A stretch of DNA of 35,696 nucleotides from an uncultured Verrucomicrobiales bacterium (GTDB lineage: Bacteria > Verrucomicrobiota > Verrucomicrobiia > Verrucomicrobiales > Akkermansiaceae): the NCBI GenBank assembly GCA_937885815.1, contig CALABM010000033.1, forward strand, positions 1-35,696, in the 5' to 3' direction. Positions 7,395 to 14,751 of this stretch are shown here, in pieces. The notes beneath the pieces are model-generated. The model saw only the letters and a program-made list of their open reading frames with translations, searched no databases and had not been told where the DNA came from. The position numbers and the translations under genes were made by a program. Each line of letters starts with the position of its first letter. Positions within the stretch are counted from its first letter, which is position 1.

Positions 7395-8147
7395 ATGAGA
7401 ACGTTCAGCGATAAGCGAGCCGGGGGCTTTACTCTGGTCGAGTTGTTGGTGGTGATGGCTATCATTGGTTTGATGATGAGCTTGGCTTCCAGTGTGTTAC
7501 GTGATGCTGGTAAGGGGCGTGGACTGGACTCCGGTGTGGATATGCTCGAGAGCATGATTCGTGAGGCCCGCGCAACGGCTCAGGGGAATGACTGCTATAC
7601 CCGCCTTATTATTGCTAAGGATGAGCGAAATACTACGCCGGATTCCCGTCACCTGCGCTTTATGACGGTGCAGATGAAGCGCAAGAACGAAAATGCCCGC
7701 GGCACTTATGATGGTACGGATGTAGTGGGTGAAGGCGTGTGGGTCACAACGTCTGCCGGTTTGATGCTGCCTCCCGGTGTGTACTTTAGTCCCACATATA
7801 GTACGACTCTGGACAATGGCACCGGGCAGGGTGGCGGTGTGATGCTTGGAAATGAGGTGACGCGTCTTGCAGGTCGCGGGCAGACCGCTGTATACTACAT
7901 TGAGTTTGATGAAAAGGGCCGTTATGTTACGCCGCAGTCAGACCCCCTGAACACGACCCCTCCCCAGCGTATGGTGCTTATCAGTGGGCGTCGCGGCACG
8001 GGTAATCGCGCTGTTGATGGCGTGATTCCCGCCGGCTTTGATTCTCAGCGCCGCCCGGCTGCTGCTCAGGGGGTGGTAATTTGGCCGACAGGTGATATCA
8101 GCCGTCTGCGTACCTCTAGGCACGTGTACGAAAATAACTATAATTAA
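7395..8147 (+). CDS. Type IV pilin-like prepilin protein 1 (Verru_Chthon cassette-type)
   Basis: A 250-residue protein with a class III (prepilin) signal: a short basic leader, Gly11 then FTLVE with Glu at +5 of the mature protein, and a hydrophobic helix from 12 to about 34. Such proteins are cut and methylated by a prepilin peptidase and assemble through type IV pilus or type II secretion machinery. The globular part resembles pseudopilins with a long helix and an uneven beta region, and is reminiscent of the D-type protein of the Verru_Chthon cassette; the match is by eye. The GTG at 7359 in the same frame is rejected because the basic leader starts properly at the ATG at 7395. Two more prepilin-like genes follow on the same strand. 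Confidence 0.82.
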   Translation: MRTFSDKRAGGFTLVELLVVMAIIGLMMSLASSVLRDAGKGRGLDSGVDMLESMIREARATAQGNDCYTRLIIAKDERNTTPDSRHLRFMTVQMKRKNENARGTYDGTDVVGEGVWVTTSAGLMLPPGVYFSPTYSTTLDNGTGQGGGVMLGNEVTRLAGRGQTAVYYIEFDEKGRYVTPQSDPLNTTPPQRMVLISGRRGTGNRAVDGVIPAGFDSQRRPAAAQGVVIWPTGDISRLRTSRHVYENNYN

Positions 8148-8199
8148 TCATTTCCGGGCTTTTTCTCTCACGCATTGAAATTACACTGATATTTCTACT

Positions 8200-8949
8200 A
8201 TGAAGAATAGAATCACGCGCTGCTGTAGCGGTTTCACGTTGATGGAAACTTTGCTGGCCGTTGCACTGGTCAGCATACTTGTTTCAATTTTCCTTACAGT
8301 TTTTGTGCCGGCTCGTGGCCTTGTGCAGAAAGCTCTCACTCGTCAGGATGCTGAGCGTGTAACGAGTATTCTGCGCGCGGAGATGGGAACAATTCGCCCT
8401 CATGAGAGAGCTGGTGCCCGTGATACTACGTCTAGCGATGGCAGTTACCTGACTCCGTTTGATAAGGGCTTTTATTGGCTGCAGCGTAGCCGCCGCCCCT
8501 CCACGTCTATCGTGATTTTCTCCTATCGTGCTGATACTTCCAAGCAGCCTCGCGCTGATGGTACGTACCCTCCGATTCCTGCCGGTAAGGCTGCTCCCGG
8601 TGGCGCATCTCAGCTGGTATCCATTGCCTGCCCGATGAATGACCGCTTGCATAAGGATGATATTCGTGATGCTGTGGGCCCTGTGTTCATTGTGAAGATG
8701 ACTCAGCTTATCGACCAGCATAACGGCGAGTATAAGCTGGCCGCTTCCCCCGGTGCGATTACCGGTGGTACCAAGCCTGAGGAGTATTTCTCCAATCCTG
8801 ATGATAAAACAAATCCGTGGGGAGCCGCTGTTTTCTATAGGGCAGATTTCTACCTTATGTCTCCCCCTAACCCTGCGCGCTACGGTAACCGCTCTTGGGC
8901 ACGCATGGGCCGCCCCCTTTTCTCTGCCAATATGTCATTCCATCGTTAA
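8200..8949 (+). CDS. Type IV pilin-like prepilin protein 2
   Basis: A 249-residue prepilin-like protein. Its leader MKNRITRCCSG is followed by FTLMET, with Glu at +5 of the mature chain, and then a hydrophobic helix running to about residue 33. The leader carries two adjacent cysteines (8, 9), which is unusual. The remaining 210 residues show no enzymatic motif. The 52-bp gap from the preceding gene and 15-bp gap to the next suggest one operon of three pseudopilins. Role: most likely a minor pilin or pseudopilin in a secretion or adhesion fibre. The assembly ATPase, membrane platform and prepilin peptidase must be encoded elsewhere. Confidence 0.8.
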   Translation: MKNRITRCCSGFTLMETLLAVALVSILVSIFLTVFVPARGLVQKALTRQDAERVTSILRAEMGTIRPHERAGARDTTSSDGSYLTPFDKGFYWLQRSRRPSTSIVIFSYRADTSKQPRADGTYPPIPAGKAAPGGASQLVSIACPMNDRLHKDDIRDAVGPVFIVKMTQLIDQHNGEYKLAASPGAITGGTKPEEYFSNPDDKTNPWGAAVFYRADFYLMSPPNPARYGNRSWARMGRPLFSANMSFHR

Positions 8950-8964
8950 ATACAGCCAGACACC

Positions 8965-9948
8965 ATGAAGACACACATACAATCAAAGCGAGGCTTCACG
9001 CTTATTGAGCTTATTGTTGCCATGGCCATCACTTCCGGGCTGGTATTGGTCATCATGCAGCTTACTAATCAGGGTATATCTCTCTGGACCAAGGTGCAGG
9101 AGGATGTGAGCACCAGTACGAGCGGCCGAGTGGCGCTGCAGATAATGGGGCATGATTTGGAGTCTTTCCAGATGAAGGGGGGTAACACCAGCGAGTGGCT
9201 TTTCGCTAAAACGGAGCAGGAGCGTCGCGGTGGTAACGTGCCGCAGGGGCTTAAAGTGCCGCGCTCAGTTCAGTTCGTTTTCTTCTCCTGTGCGCCGGAT
9301 CGTAACCCGGCCGTGAGCAGCAGTACCTCACTGCGCAGCAATTATCGCTCAGCTCGTGCTGATAACATGGACACGCAGGGCGACGTGAACGCTGTGGCCT
9401 ATCGTTTGATGTATCGAGACCAAGTGTTGAACGTGGATGCTCGTGATAGTGAGAAGGGCGTGTTCCCCATTTTCGCATTGTATCGTCAGGTTATTCCGCC
9501 GCGCAGAACATTCAACGACCTCATGGGGCGTGACAGCCTTGAGGCTGCCTATGTGCCTTTTGAGGAGAAAGAGGTGGAGAACTTCCTTTGTGAGAATATC
9601 ATTGAGTTCAGTCTTATTTTCAATATAGAGTACGCGGATAGTGATGCTGATGCCCGCAGTGGCCGTGTCAGTTATGCAACGGTCAGTGTTCCGGTGGTTT
9701 CCTCTAATGCCACCTCTTCCAACAAGTTCATTAACGTGTATGGTAACAAAATCGTGGCCGGTACAAGGGAGTTTAAGAATGCTCGCATCGTATCCGCTTC
9801 CATGTCCATCACGGTGCTGACAGAAGAGGGTGTGACACTGGTGGAGCAGATTCGCCAGAAGCGCCGCCGTGCGCCGCGTCCGGAGGCATTCTTCCGTTCC
9901 TACACGCGTTCTTTCACAAGCTCCGTGCTGCTGCCGCAGCCTATGTAA
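8965..9948 (+). CDS. Type IV pilin-like prepilin protein 3 (Verru_Chthon cassette protein C-like)
   Basis: A 327-residue prepilin-like protein, the largest of the trio. The leader MKTHIQSKRG is followed by FTLIE with Glu at +5, and a hydrophobic helix through about residue 32. The segment after the helix (NQGISLWTKVQ, then a region like SGRVALQIMGHDL) is a pattern I associate with the Verru_Chthon cassette C family: a pseudopilin of GspJ-like architecture with a long N-terminal helix and a beta-rich head. The C-terminus is rich in Arg (RQKRRRAPRP) and ends with a hydrophobic VLLPQPM. Being third in the row, it may be the largest minor pseudopilin that caps the fibre. That role is inferred. 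Confidence 0.8.
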   Translation: MKTHIQSKRGFTLIELIVAMAITSGLVLVIMQLTNQGISLWTKVQEDVSTSTSGRVALQIMGHDLESFQMKGGNTSEWLFAKTEQERRGGNVPQGLKVPRSVQFVFFSCAPDRNPAVSSSTSLRSNYRSARADNMDTQGDVNAVAYRLMYRDQVLNVDARDSEKGVFPIFALYRQVIPPRRTFNDLMGRDSLEAAYVPFEEKEVENFLCENIIEFSLIFNIEYADSDADARSGRVSYATVSVPVVSSNATSSNKFINVYGNKIVAGTREFKNARIVSASMSITVLTEEGVTLVEQIRQKRRRAPRPEAFFRSYTRSFTSSVLLPQPM

Positions 9949-9981
9949 ATCCATAAAATTCTGTTTGTCGTGAGTTTTGAC

Positions 9982-10710
9982 ATGCAAGCTCCTGTGCCGG
10001 ATGTTCTGCTGCCGCAGAGTATCCGGTTCTGGTGTGATCCCATACCTCGCAGTGGCTATGAGAATATGGCCGCGGATGAATTGCTCAGCCGCCGTTCGGA
10101 GGCTTGGCTTCGTATATACGGGTGGTCTCGCCCTGCTGTGAGTTTCGGTTACTTTGATTCAACGCCTGTGGCGGCGGCTCTCTTTCCCGGTGAGGGGATA
10201 GAGTATATCCGCCGCTGGACCGGTGGTGGTATCGTGGACCACCGGAAAGGGTATACCTATACGGTAACGCTTCCTGCTGTGGAGGGGCTTATTTATCCGC
10301 CCGCTGATAAGCTTTACAAGTGGATTCATGGTGCTCTTGCTGAGGCATTGAAGGCGAGTGGTGTGAATTGTTCCCTACTGGTGTCAGACGCTCCGGATGG
10401 TGGGCGTGCTTGCTGGGCAAGCCCTGTGGCCAGTGATATTGTAGATGAATCCGGGCAGAAGCTTGCCGGTGCAGGTCAGCGCCGGTATCGTGGCGCGGTG
10501 TTGCACCAAGGGCTTATTCAGGAGTGTGAGCCGGCTGAAGGCTGGCAGCTGCTACTGGCTCAGGCACTTGCTCCGGAGGTAGAAGTGGTGCAGGGGAATG
10601 AGCCTTATGCGGGCTTTGCTGCTGAGCTAGAGGAGCTTTGCCGTACAAAATATTGCACAGCTGAGTGGAATGATGAGAGTCATGGGCGTCGCAAGCCGAC
10701 AAAATCATGA
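9982..10710 (+). CDS. Lipoate-protein ligase A / octanoyltransferase family protein
   Basis: A 242-residue BPL/LplA-type catalytic domain. These enzymes attach lipoate or octanoate to a Lys on the E2 and H-protein lipoyl domains. Visible motifs are RRWTGGGIVDH (77-87), the family's RRxSGGGxVxH loop, and GQKLAGAGQRRYRGAVLH (158-175), containing the conserved catalytic Lys160 and the AGxxQRR motif. Cys144 in CWASP sits where LipM-type octanoyltransferases and ligases have a conserved CF. The small C-terminal domain of long LplA proteins is absent, so it may be a LipM-like transferase rather than an ATP-dependent ligase. An in-frame GTG at 9970 would add four residues. The stop overlaps the start of the Nudix gene (ATGA), which implies translational coupling. 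Confidence 0.88.
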   Translation: MQAPVPDVLLPQSIRFWCDPIPRSGYENMAADELLSRRSEAWLRIYGWSRPAVSFGYFDSTPVAAALFPGEGIEYIRRWTGGGIVDHRKGYTYTVTLPAVEGLIYPPADKLYKWIHGALAEALKASGVNCSLLVSDAPDGGRACWASPVASDIVDESGQKLAGAGQRRYRGAVLHQGLIQECEPAEGWQLLLAQALAPEVEVVQGNEPYAGFAAELEELCRTKYCTAEWNDESHGRRKPTKS

Positions 10711-11819
10711 GTGAGGATAGCACCAGATGGCGGCCTAATGTAGCCGCCATTATTGTAGACCCCGCCGGTAATCTCCTACTGGCACGCAAGAACGCGGAAA
10801 GCCGCCATATGCACTTCCCGCAAGGCGGGGTGCGAGCGGATGAGACGTATGAGCAGGCTATTGAAAGAGAAGTGCTTGAGGAAGTAGGCCTGCCGCGAAA
10901 AGCGTATGAAATTCTCGGGCGTCTGAGCGGGCTTCGTTATTCGTACCGAGATAAAAATAAAAAAAAGGAGGAGTGGGATGGGCAGCAGCAAACGTGGTTT
11001 TTGCTGGGGTGCAAAAAGGAAGCGCCTGTCCTGAATTTAAGCGGTAGCTCAGAGTTTGAGATTGCTTCGTGGGTGCACTATAGTAAGGTGACTCCCGATA
11101 TGTTTGTTTCCTTCAAGCGCGAGGTCGTAGCGAAGGTGCTGAAGTATTTTATGCCCGAAGGCGGGGAAACATTTTTAGAGCATTTGCAGATGCTGGATAT
11201 GTCACGCGTCTATCGTTATCGGCCGGACCGCCCGTATCCTCAGACTGATGACCGCCGCTTTTTTGCCGGAGGAAAAGAGGAAATGGTTGATACATTGCGT
11301 GAGGTAAGCATGCGCATAAACCGGGTGCAGCGGCGCATGGATTTTCTCACACGAGAGTATGGTACACCACCTTTGCGTATGCTCGCCCTCATCTGTGGTT
11401 CTCCGGGTAGTAACCGCAGGGGGTGTTTGCGACGTGTGGCCGCATGCTGTGATCCTTTGCTCACGCGAGCCTTCCGCCCGGAATGGCAGCCGGAGGAATA
11501 TGATATGGTGGCGCTGCAGCAGTACCCGGCAGAGAACGAAATCCGCCTGATGTGCCGCAGAATGCAGGATAGAAACTTTACGCAGGAGCAGATAGATACG
11601 CATGAAATGGCGCTTTCTGCCAGTGGCGTGCGCCTGTTGCATTTTCATCTTCATCCGAAAGATGGTCAGTTCCAAGAGCCGGATACGATTCTTCCTTGTT
11701 ATCTCGTTCCCTGCGAAAAAAAATGGTATAGGGATTACGTGATTACCAGTATTATGGCTGATACGCTGGAGAAAATGCTGGCCGAGGCGGAAAAAATACT
11801 CGCCATGCGCAGCCAATAG
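10707..11819 (+). CDS. Nudix hydrolase (RppH-like) fused to a degenerate PPK2-like domain
   Basis: A 370-residue two-domain protein. Residues 8-150 are a Nudix hydrolase with a complete box G40-x5-E46-x7-REVLEEVGL (54-62), preceded by HFPQGG as in RNA pyrophosphohydrolase RppH or dinucleoside polyphosphate hydrolases. RppH alone is about 160 residues, so the C-terminal 200 are extra. In that part, residues 195-360 follow the order of a polyphosphate kinase 2 fold: a helix with VQRRMDFL, a hydrophobic strand MLALICGS, a loop where PPK2 has its Walker A, then DPLLTR, YPAENEIRLM (PPK2: LPxxGEIxLFDRSWY), a helix ending ASGVRLLHFHLH (PPK2: SGIxLxKFWxx), and KKWYRDYVITSIMADTLEKML. The Walker A Lys and the DRSWY residues are missing, so the domain is probably catalytically dead. 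The Nudix call is firm; the PPK2 relation is by eye. Confidence 0.85.
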   Translation: MSEDSTRWRPNVAAIIVDPAGNLLLARKNAESRHMHFPQGGVRADETYEQAIEREVLEEVGLPRKAYEILGRLSGLRYSYRDKNKKKEEWDGQQQTWFLLGCKKEAPVLNLSGSSEFEIASWVHYSKVTPDMFVSFKREVVAKVLKYFMPEGGETFLEHLQMLDMSRVYRYRPDRPYPQTDDRRFFAGGKEEMVDTLREVSMRINRVQRRMDFLTREYGTPPLRMLALICGSPGSNRRGCLRRVAACCDPLLTRAFRPEWQPEEYDMVALQQYPAENEIRLMCRRMQDRNFTQEQIDTHEMALSASGVRLLHFHLHPKDGQFQEPDTILPCYLVPCEKKWYRDYVITSIMADTLEKMLAEAEKILAMRSQ

Positions 11820-11828
11820 TGCTATAGT
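11800..11828 (+). promoter_or_regulatory. Putative promoter of asnS giving a leaderless mRNA
   Basis: TCGCCA (11800-11805), 17 bp, TATAGT (11823-11828). Only six bases separate the -10 element from the asnS ATG at 11835, so transcription would start at or next to the A of the start codon. The -35 overlaps the end of the Nudix gene. Pattern-based; asnS could also be read through from upstream. Confidence 0.4.
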
Positions 11829-11834
11829 GTGGCC

Positions 11835-13199
11835 ATGAAAAGAACTCTGGTTAAGCATGCGCTGGCTAGTGACAGCGCTCAGGATTCCATTCTGGTGCAG
11901 GGGTGGGTGCGCACCCGCCGTGATTCTAAGGCATTTTCTTTCCTGGAGGTGAATGATGGCAGCAGCCTTGCGTCCATTCAGGTTATTGCGGATGCCGGCA
12001 TCCCCGGGTATGAAAACATCGGTAAGATGACCACCGGTTCTTCCGTCTCCGTTGAAGGCCGTCTGGTGGAGAGCCCCGGTAAGCAGAAGTGGGAGATTCA
12101 GGCCTCGGCTATCACGTTGGTCGGTACGGCGCCGGAGTCATACCCGCTTCAGAAGAAGGGCCATTCTCCTGAGTTCCTGCGCAGTATTGCTCACTTGCGT
12201 CCACGTACGAACCTGTTCGGCGCCGTATTCCGCACGCGCTCCCGTATTGCTCGTGCCGTGCATCGCTTCTTCATGGAGCGTGATTTCTTCTGGGTGCATA
12301 CTCCCATTATTACGGCTTCCGACTGTGAGGGTGCCGGTGAGATGTTCCATGTTACCACGCTGGATCCCCTTGCTGAGAATAAGTCCTATGACCGAGACTT
12401 CTTCGGCAAGGCTGCGAGCCTGACGGTTTCCGGGCAGCTTGAAGGTGAGACCTTCGCTTGCGCTCTGAGTAATATTTATACTTTCGGCCCTACCTTCCGC
12501 GCTGAAAATAGTAACACCTCACGCCATGCCGCTGAATTCTGGATGATTGAGCCTGAGGTAGCTTTCTGTGATATTTATGGTGATATGGACCTCGCAGAAT
12601 CTTTCATCAAGTATATTGCCGATACGATGCTGGCGGATGAAAGCGGGGACTTTGAGTTCTTCTGCAAGTTTGTAGATAAAGGCCTTCATGACCGCTTAGA
12701 GGAGGTGAGCAGCAAGCCCTTTGTGCGCTGTTCCTACACTGAAGCAATTGAAATCATGCAGGCCAGTGGCGAGAAGTTCGAATATCCTCCCTATTGGGGT
12801 ATGGACCTGCAGAGTGAGCACGAACGCTTCCTTACTGAGCGTCATTTCAAGAGCCCGGTTATCGTGTACAATTACCCGAAGGATATTAAGCCTTTCTACA
12901 TGCGCTTGAATGATGACGGTAAGACTGTGACCGCCATGGATGTGCTGGTGCCCGGCATCGGTGAAATTATCGGTGGTAGTCAGCGTGAGGAGCGCCTTGA
13001 GGTGCTGGAGGGGAATCTAGAGCGCCTGGGTATGGATATTGATGCCTACTACTGGTATAATGATTTGCGCCGCTATGGTACAGTGCCGCATGCCGGTTTT
13101 GGCGTGGGGTTTGAGCGCCTGATTATGTTCGTGACCGGTGTGCAGAATATCCGCGACGTCCTGCCGTATCCTCGTACTCCCAGAAATTGTGAGTTCTGA
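11835..13199 (+). CDS. asnS: Asparaginyl-tRNA synthetase
   Basis: A 454-residue class IIb aminoacyl-tRNA synthetase that charges tRNA-Asn in the cytoplasm. The N-terminal OB-fold anticodon-binding domain (about 1-100, VQGWVRTRRDSK and EGRLVESPG) is followed by the catalytic core. Motif 2 is present as FRAENSNTSRHAAEFWMIEPE-like sequence (221-241) and motif 3 as GFGVGFER (421-428) with the C-terminal YPRTPRN signature. EPEVAF and the missing AspRS insertion distinguish it from aspartyl-tRNA synthetase. A GTG six bases upstream is in frame, but the ATG at 11835 fits the family N-terminus and the promoter. No Shine-Dalgarno sequence is visible. Having both AsnRS and GlnRS (30533-32221) suggests direct charging of both amides. 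Confidence 0.97.
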   Translation: MKRTLVKHALASDSAQDSILVQGWVRTRRDSKAFSFLEVNDGSSLASIQVIADAGIPGYENIGKMTTGSSVSVEGRLVESPGKQKWEIQASAITLVGTAPESYPLQKKGHSPEFLRSIAHLRPRTNLFGAVFRTRSRIARAVHRFFMERDFFWVHTPIITASDCEGAGEMFHVTTLDPLAENKSYDRDFFGKAASLTVSGQLEGETFACALSNIYTFGPTFRAENSNTSRHAAEFWMIEPEVAFCDIYGDMDLAESFIKYIADTMLADESGDFEFFCKFVDKGLHDRLEEVSSKPFVRCSYTEAIEIMQASGEKFEYPPYWGMDLQSEHERFLTERHFKSPVIVYNYPKDIKPFYMRLNDDGKTVTAMDVLVPGIGEIIGGSQREERLEVLEGNLERLGMDIDAYYWYNDLRRYGTVPHAGFGVGFERLIMFVTGVQNIRDVLPYPRTPRNCEF

Positions 13200-13224
13200 T
13201 TATAGAATCACCTGTCTTTTTTGC

Positions 13225-13253
13225 TTGCCATACTGTTTCTTAAATGATAGACT
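13225..13253 (+). promoter_or_regulatory. Promoter of the ROK-like kinase gene
   Basis: TTGCCA (13225-13230), 17 bp, TAGACT (13248-13253). The predicted start near 13260 leaves a leader of about 8 nt before the ATG at 13268. The same TTGC / TAGA form and spacing is seen before parB, parE and glnS. Confidence 0.55.
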
Positions 13254-13267
13254 AAACCAGTAACGTT

Positions 13268-14665
13268 ATGAATATCCAACCGAAATTCACACCCGTGCTC
13301 GATCCGGACTTCGTTGCTCCGGTGCTCTGGAACAAGGCTTTTGAGGCCAAGGTCGCTGCTGACCCCGCTGCTGAGGCTATTGACATCGCCCTTACTCGTA
13401 TGGATGGTACCTGCTTCCGCTGGAGCGGTAAGGTGCTTTCCTCCAGTGAGGAGAATGATGCTCTGAACAACCAGTACATCGAGCGTATCGTAAAATTCCT
13501 GCTCTGGATGAAAGGTGGTTGCACCATCATGGTGGCCGGTCCGGAGAAGATTGCAGACATGCTGGCCGCAACCTATTGCGCCGGTGGTGCTCGTGAGTTC
13601 GACTGGGATTTCATCGGTAAGAAGATTTATGACCAGTCCATTCAGGTGGTGAAAGTGGCTTGCGCCTGCGAGCTTCCCGCTGAGAACTCCACATCTGTTT
13701 CCCTTGGTCGCAATCTGGATGGCTACCGCATCGGCTTTGACCTTGGTGGTTCTGACCGCAAGTGCGCCGCTGTGGTGAATGGTGAGGTGGTTTACTCTGA
13801 GGAAGTGGTGTGGGATCCCTACCATCAGACTGATCCCATGTATCAGGTGGAAGGTGTGGATGACTCCCTCCTTCGCGCTGCTAAGCACCTTCCGCAGGTA
13901 GACGCTATCGGTGGCTCCGCTGCTGGTGTGTACGTGAACAGCGAGCCTCGCGTTGGCTCCCTCTTCCGTGGTATCTCTCCTGATGACTTCGTGAATGTGA
14001 TCCGCCCCATGTTCAGCACCCTTAAGGACCGCTGGAGTGAGCGTATGGGCAAGGAAGTTCCCTTTGAGGTGGTGAATGACGGTGAGGTGACCGCTCTTGC
14101 CGGTGCTATGGGTATGAATGATGATGCCGTGCTCGGTATCGCCATGGGTACCTCTCTTGCCGCTGGTTATGTGGACCCCGAGGGTCACATCATGCCCTGG
14201 CTTAATGAGCTTGCCTTCGTTCCTGTGGACTATCAGGCGGATGGCGGCGTGGACGAGTGGTCCAAGGATAAGGGCGTGGGTGCCATGTACTTCTCCCAGC
14301 AGGCCGTGGCTCGCCTTGCCCCCCGCGCCGGCTTTGATTTCGGCAGCATGCCTTATCCCGAGCAGCTCAAGAAGGTGCAGGCCGCTATGGCTGAGGGTGA
14401 CGAGCGCGCTCGCAAGATTTACGAGACCATCGGCGTGGAGTTTGGTTACACCATCGCCTACTTCTCCAAGTTCTACTCTGTGCGCAACCTCCTGTTCCTC
14501 GGTCGCGTAGCTACCGGTGACGGTGGTCAGCTGATTATCGACAAGGCTAACGAGGTGCTCAGCGCTGAGTTCCCCGAGCTTGCCATCACGCTCTGCGTGC
14601 CGGATGAGAAGACCAAGCGCCACGGTCAGGCTGTGGCTGCTGCCTCTCTTCCCAAGCTGGGCTGA
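13268..14665 (+). CDS. ROK/ASKHA-fold sugar kinase-like protein with N-terminal extension
   Basis: A 465-residue protein. From residue 155 it shows an ASKHA-type kinase core: IGFDLGGSDRK (155-165, phosphate-1 loop), VVNDGEVTALAG (268-279) with Asp271 at the position of the catalytic base of glucokinases, LGIAMGTSLAAGY (289-301, phosphate-2 type) and a C-terminal helix GRVATGDGGQLI. The Cys-rich zinc motif of classic ROK proteins is absent, so membership is at fold level. Residues 1-150 form an extra domain that I do not recognise. Codon use is strongly restricted (few or no UUA, CUA or UCA codons), the pattern of a highly expressed gene, and this leaves a 508-codon open frame on the other strand. 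The gene has its own promoter and terminator. Substrate unknown; a hexose is a guess. Confidence 0.72.
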   Translation: MNIQPKFTPVLDPDFVAPVLWNKAFEAKVAADPAAEAIDIALTRMDGTCFRWSGKVLSSSEENDALNNQYIERIVKFLLWMKGGCTIMVAGPEKIADMLAATYCAGGAREFDWDFIGKKIYDQSIQVVKVACACELPAENSTSVSLGRNLDGYRIGFDLGGSDRKCAAVVNGEVVYSEEVVWDPYHQTDPMYQVEGVDDSLLRAAKHLPQVDAIGGSAAGVYVNSEPRVGSLFRGISPDDFVNVIRPMFSTLKDRWSERMGKEVPFEVVNDGEVTALAGAMGMNDDAVLGIAMGTSLAAGYVDPEGHIMPWLNELAFVPVDYQADGGVDEWSKDKGVGAMYFSQQAVARLAPRAGFDFGSMPYPEQLKKVQAAMAEGDERARKIYETIGVEFGYTIAYFSKFYSVRNLLFLGRVATGDGGQLIIDKANEVLSAEFPELAITLCVPDEKTKRHGQAVAAASLPKLG

Positions 14666-14680
14666 GAAGACTTGTGAGAT

Positions 14681-14724
14681 AAGCCGGGTAGCGTGCGAGA
14701 GTGCTGCCCGGCTTTCTCTTTTTA
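14681..14724 (+). terminator. Intrinsic terminator after the ROK-like kinase gene
   Basis: A 12-bp stem (14681-14692 with 14703-14714, one G-T pair) with a 10-base loop is followed by TTCTCTTTTT. It starts 15 bases after the stop codon and closes the lplA-type to kinase gene run. Confidence 0.9.
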
Positions 14725-14751
14725 TGCCGAGCATTTATACATTAAGTTTGT

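Noticed and set aside
7241..7555. A 105-residue N-terminal extension of UppP
   Set aside because: It reads through the prepilin promoter and start region and has a non-family composition; the conserved UppP sequence begins at the ATG at 7240.
13208..14734. A 508-codon open frame on the minus strand opposite the ROK-like kinase gene
   Set aside because: Its translation is low-complexity His/Gly/Thr/Leu-rich and lacks any family resemblance. The openness is explained by restricted codon use of the plus-strand gene (no UUA, CUA or UCA codons), and the frame would also run through the promoter and terminator of that gene.
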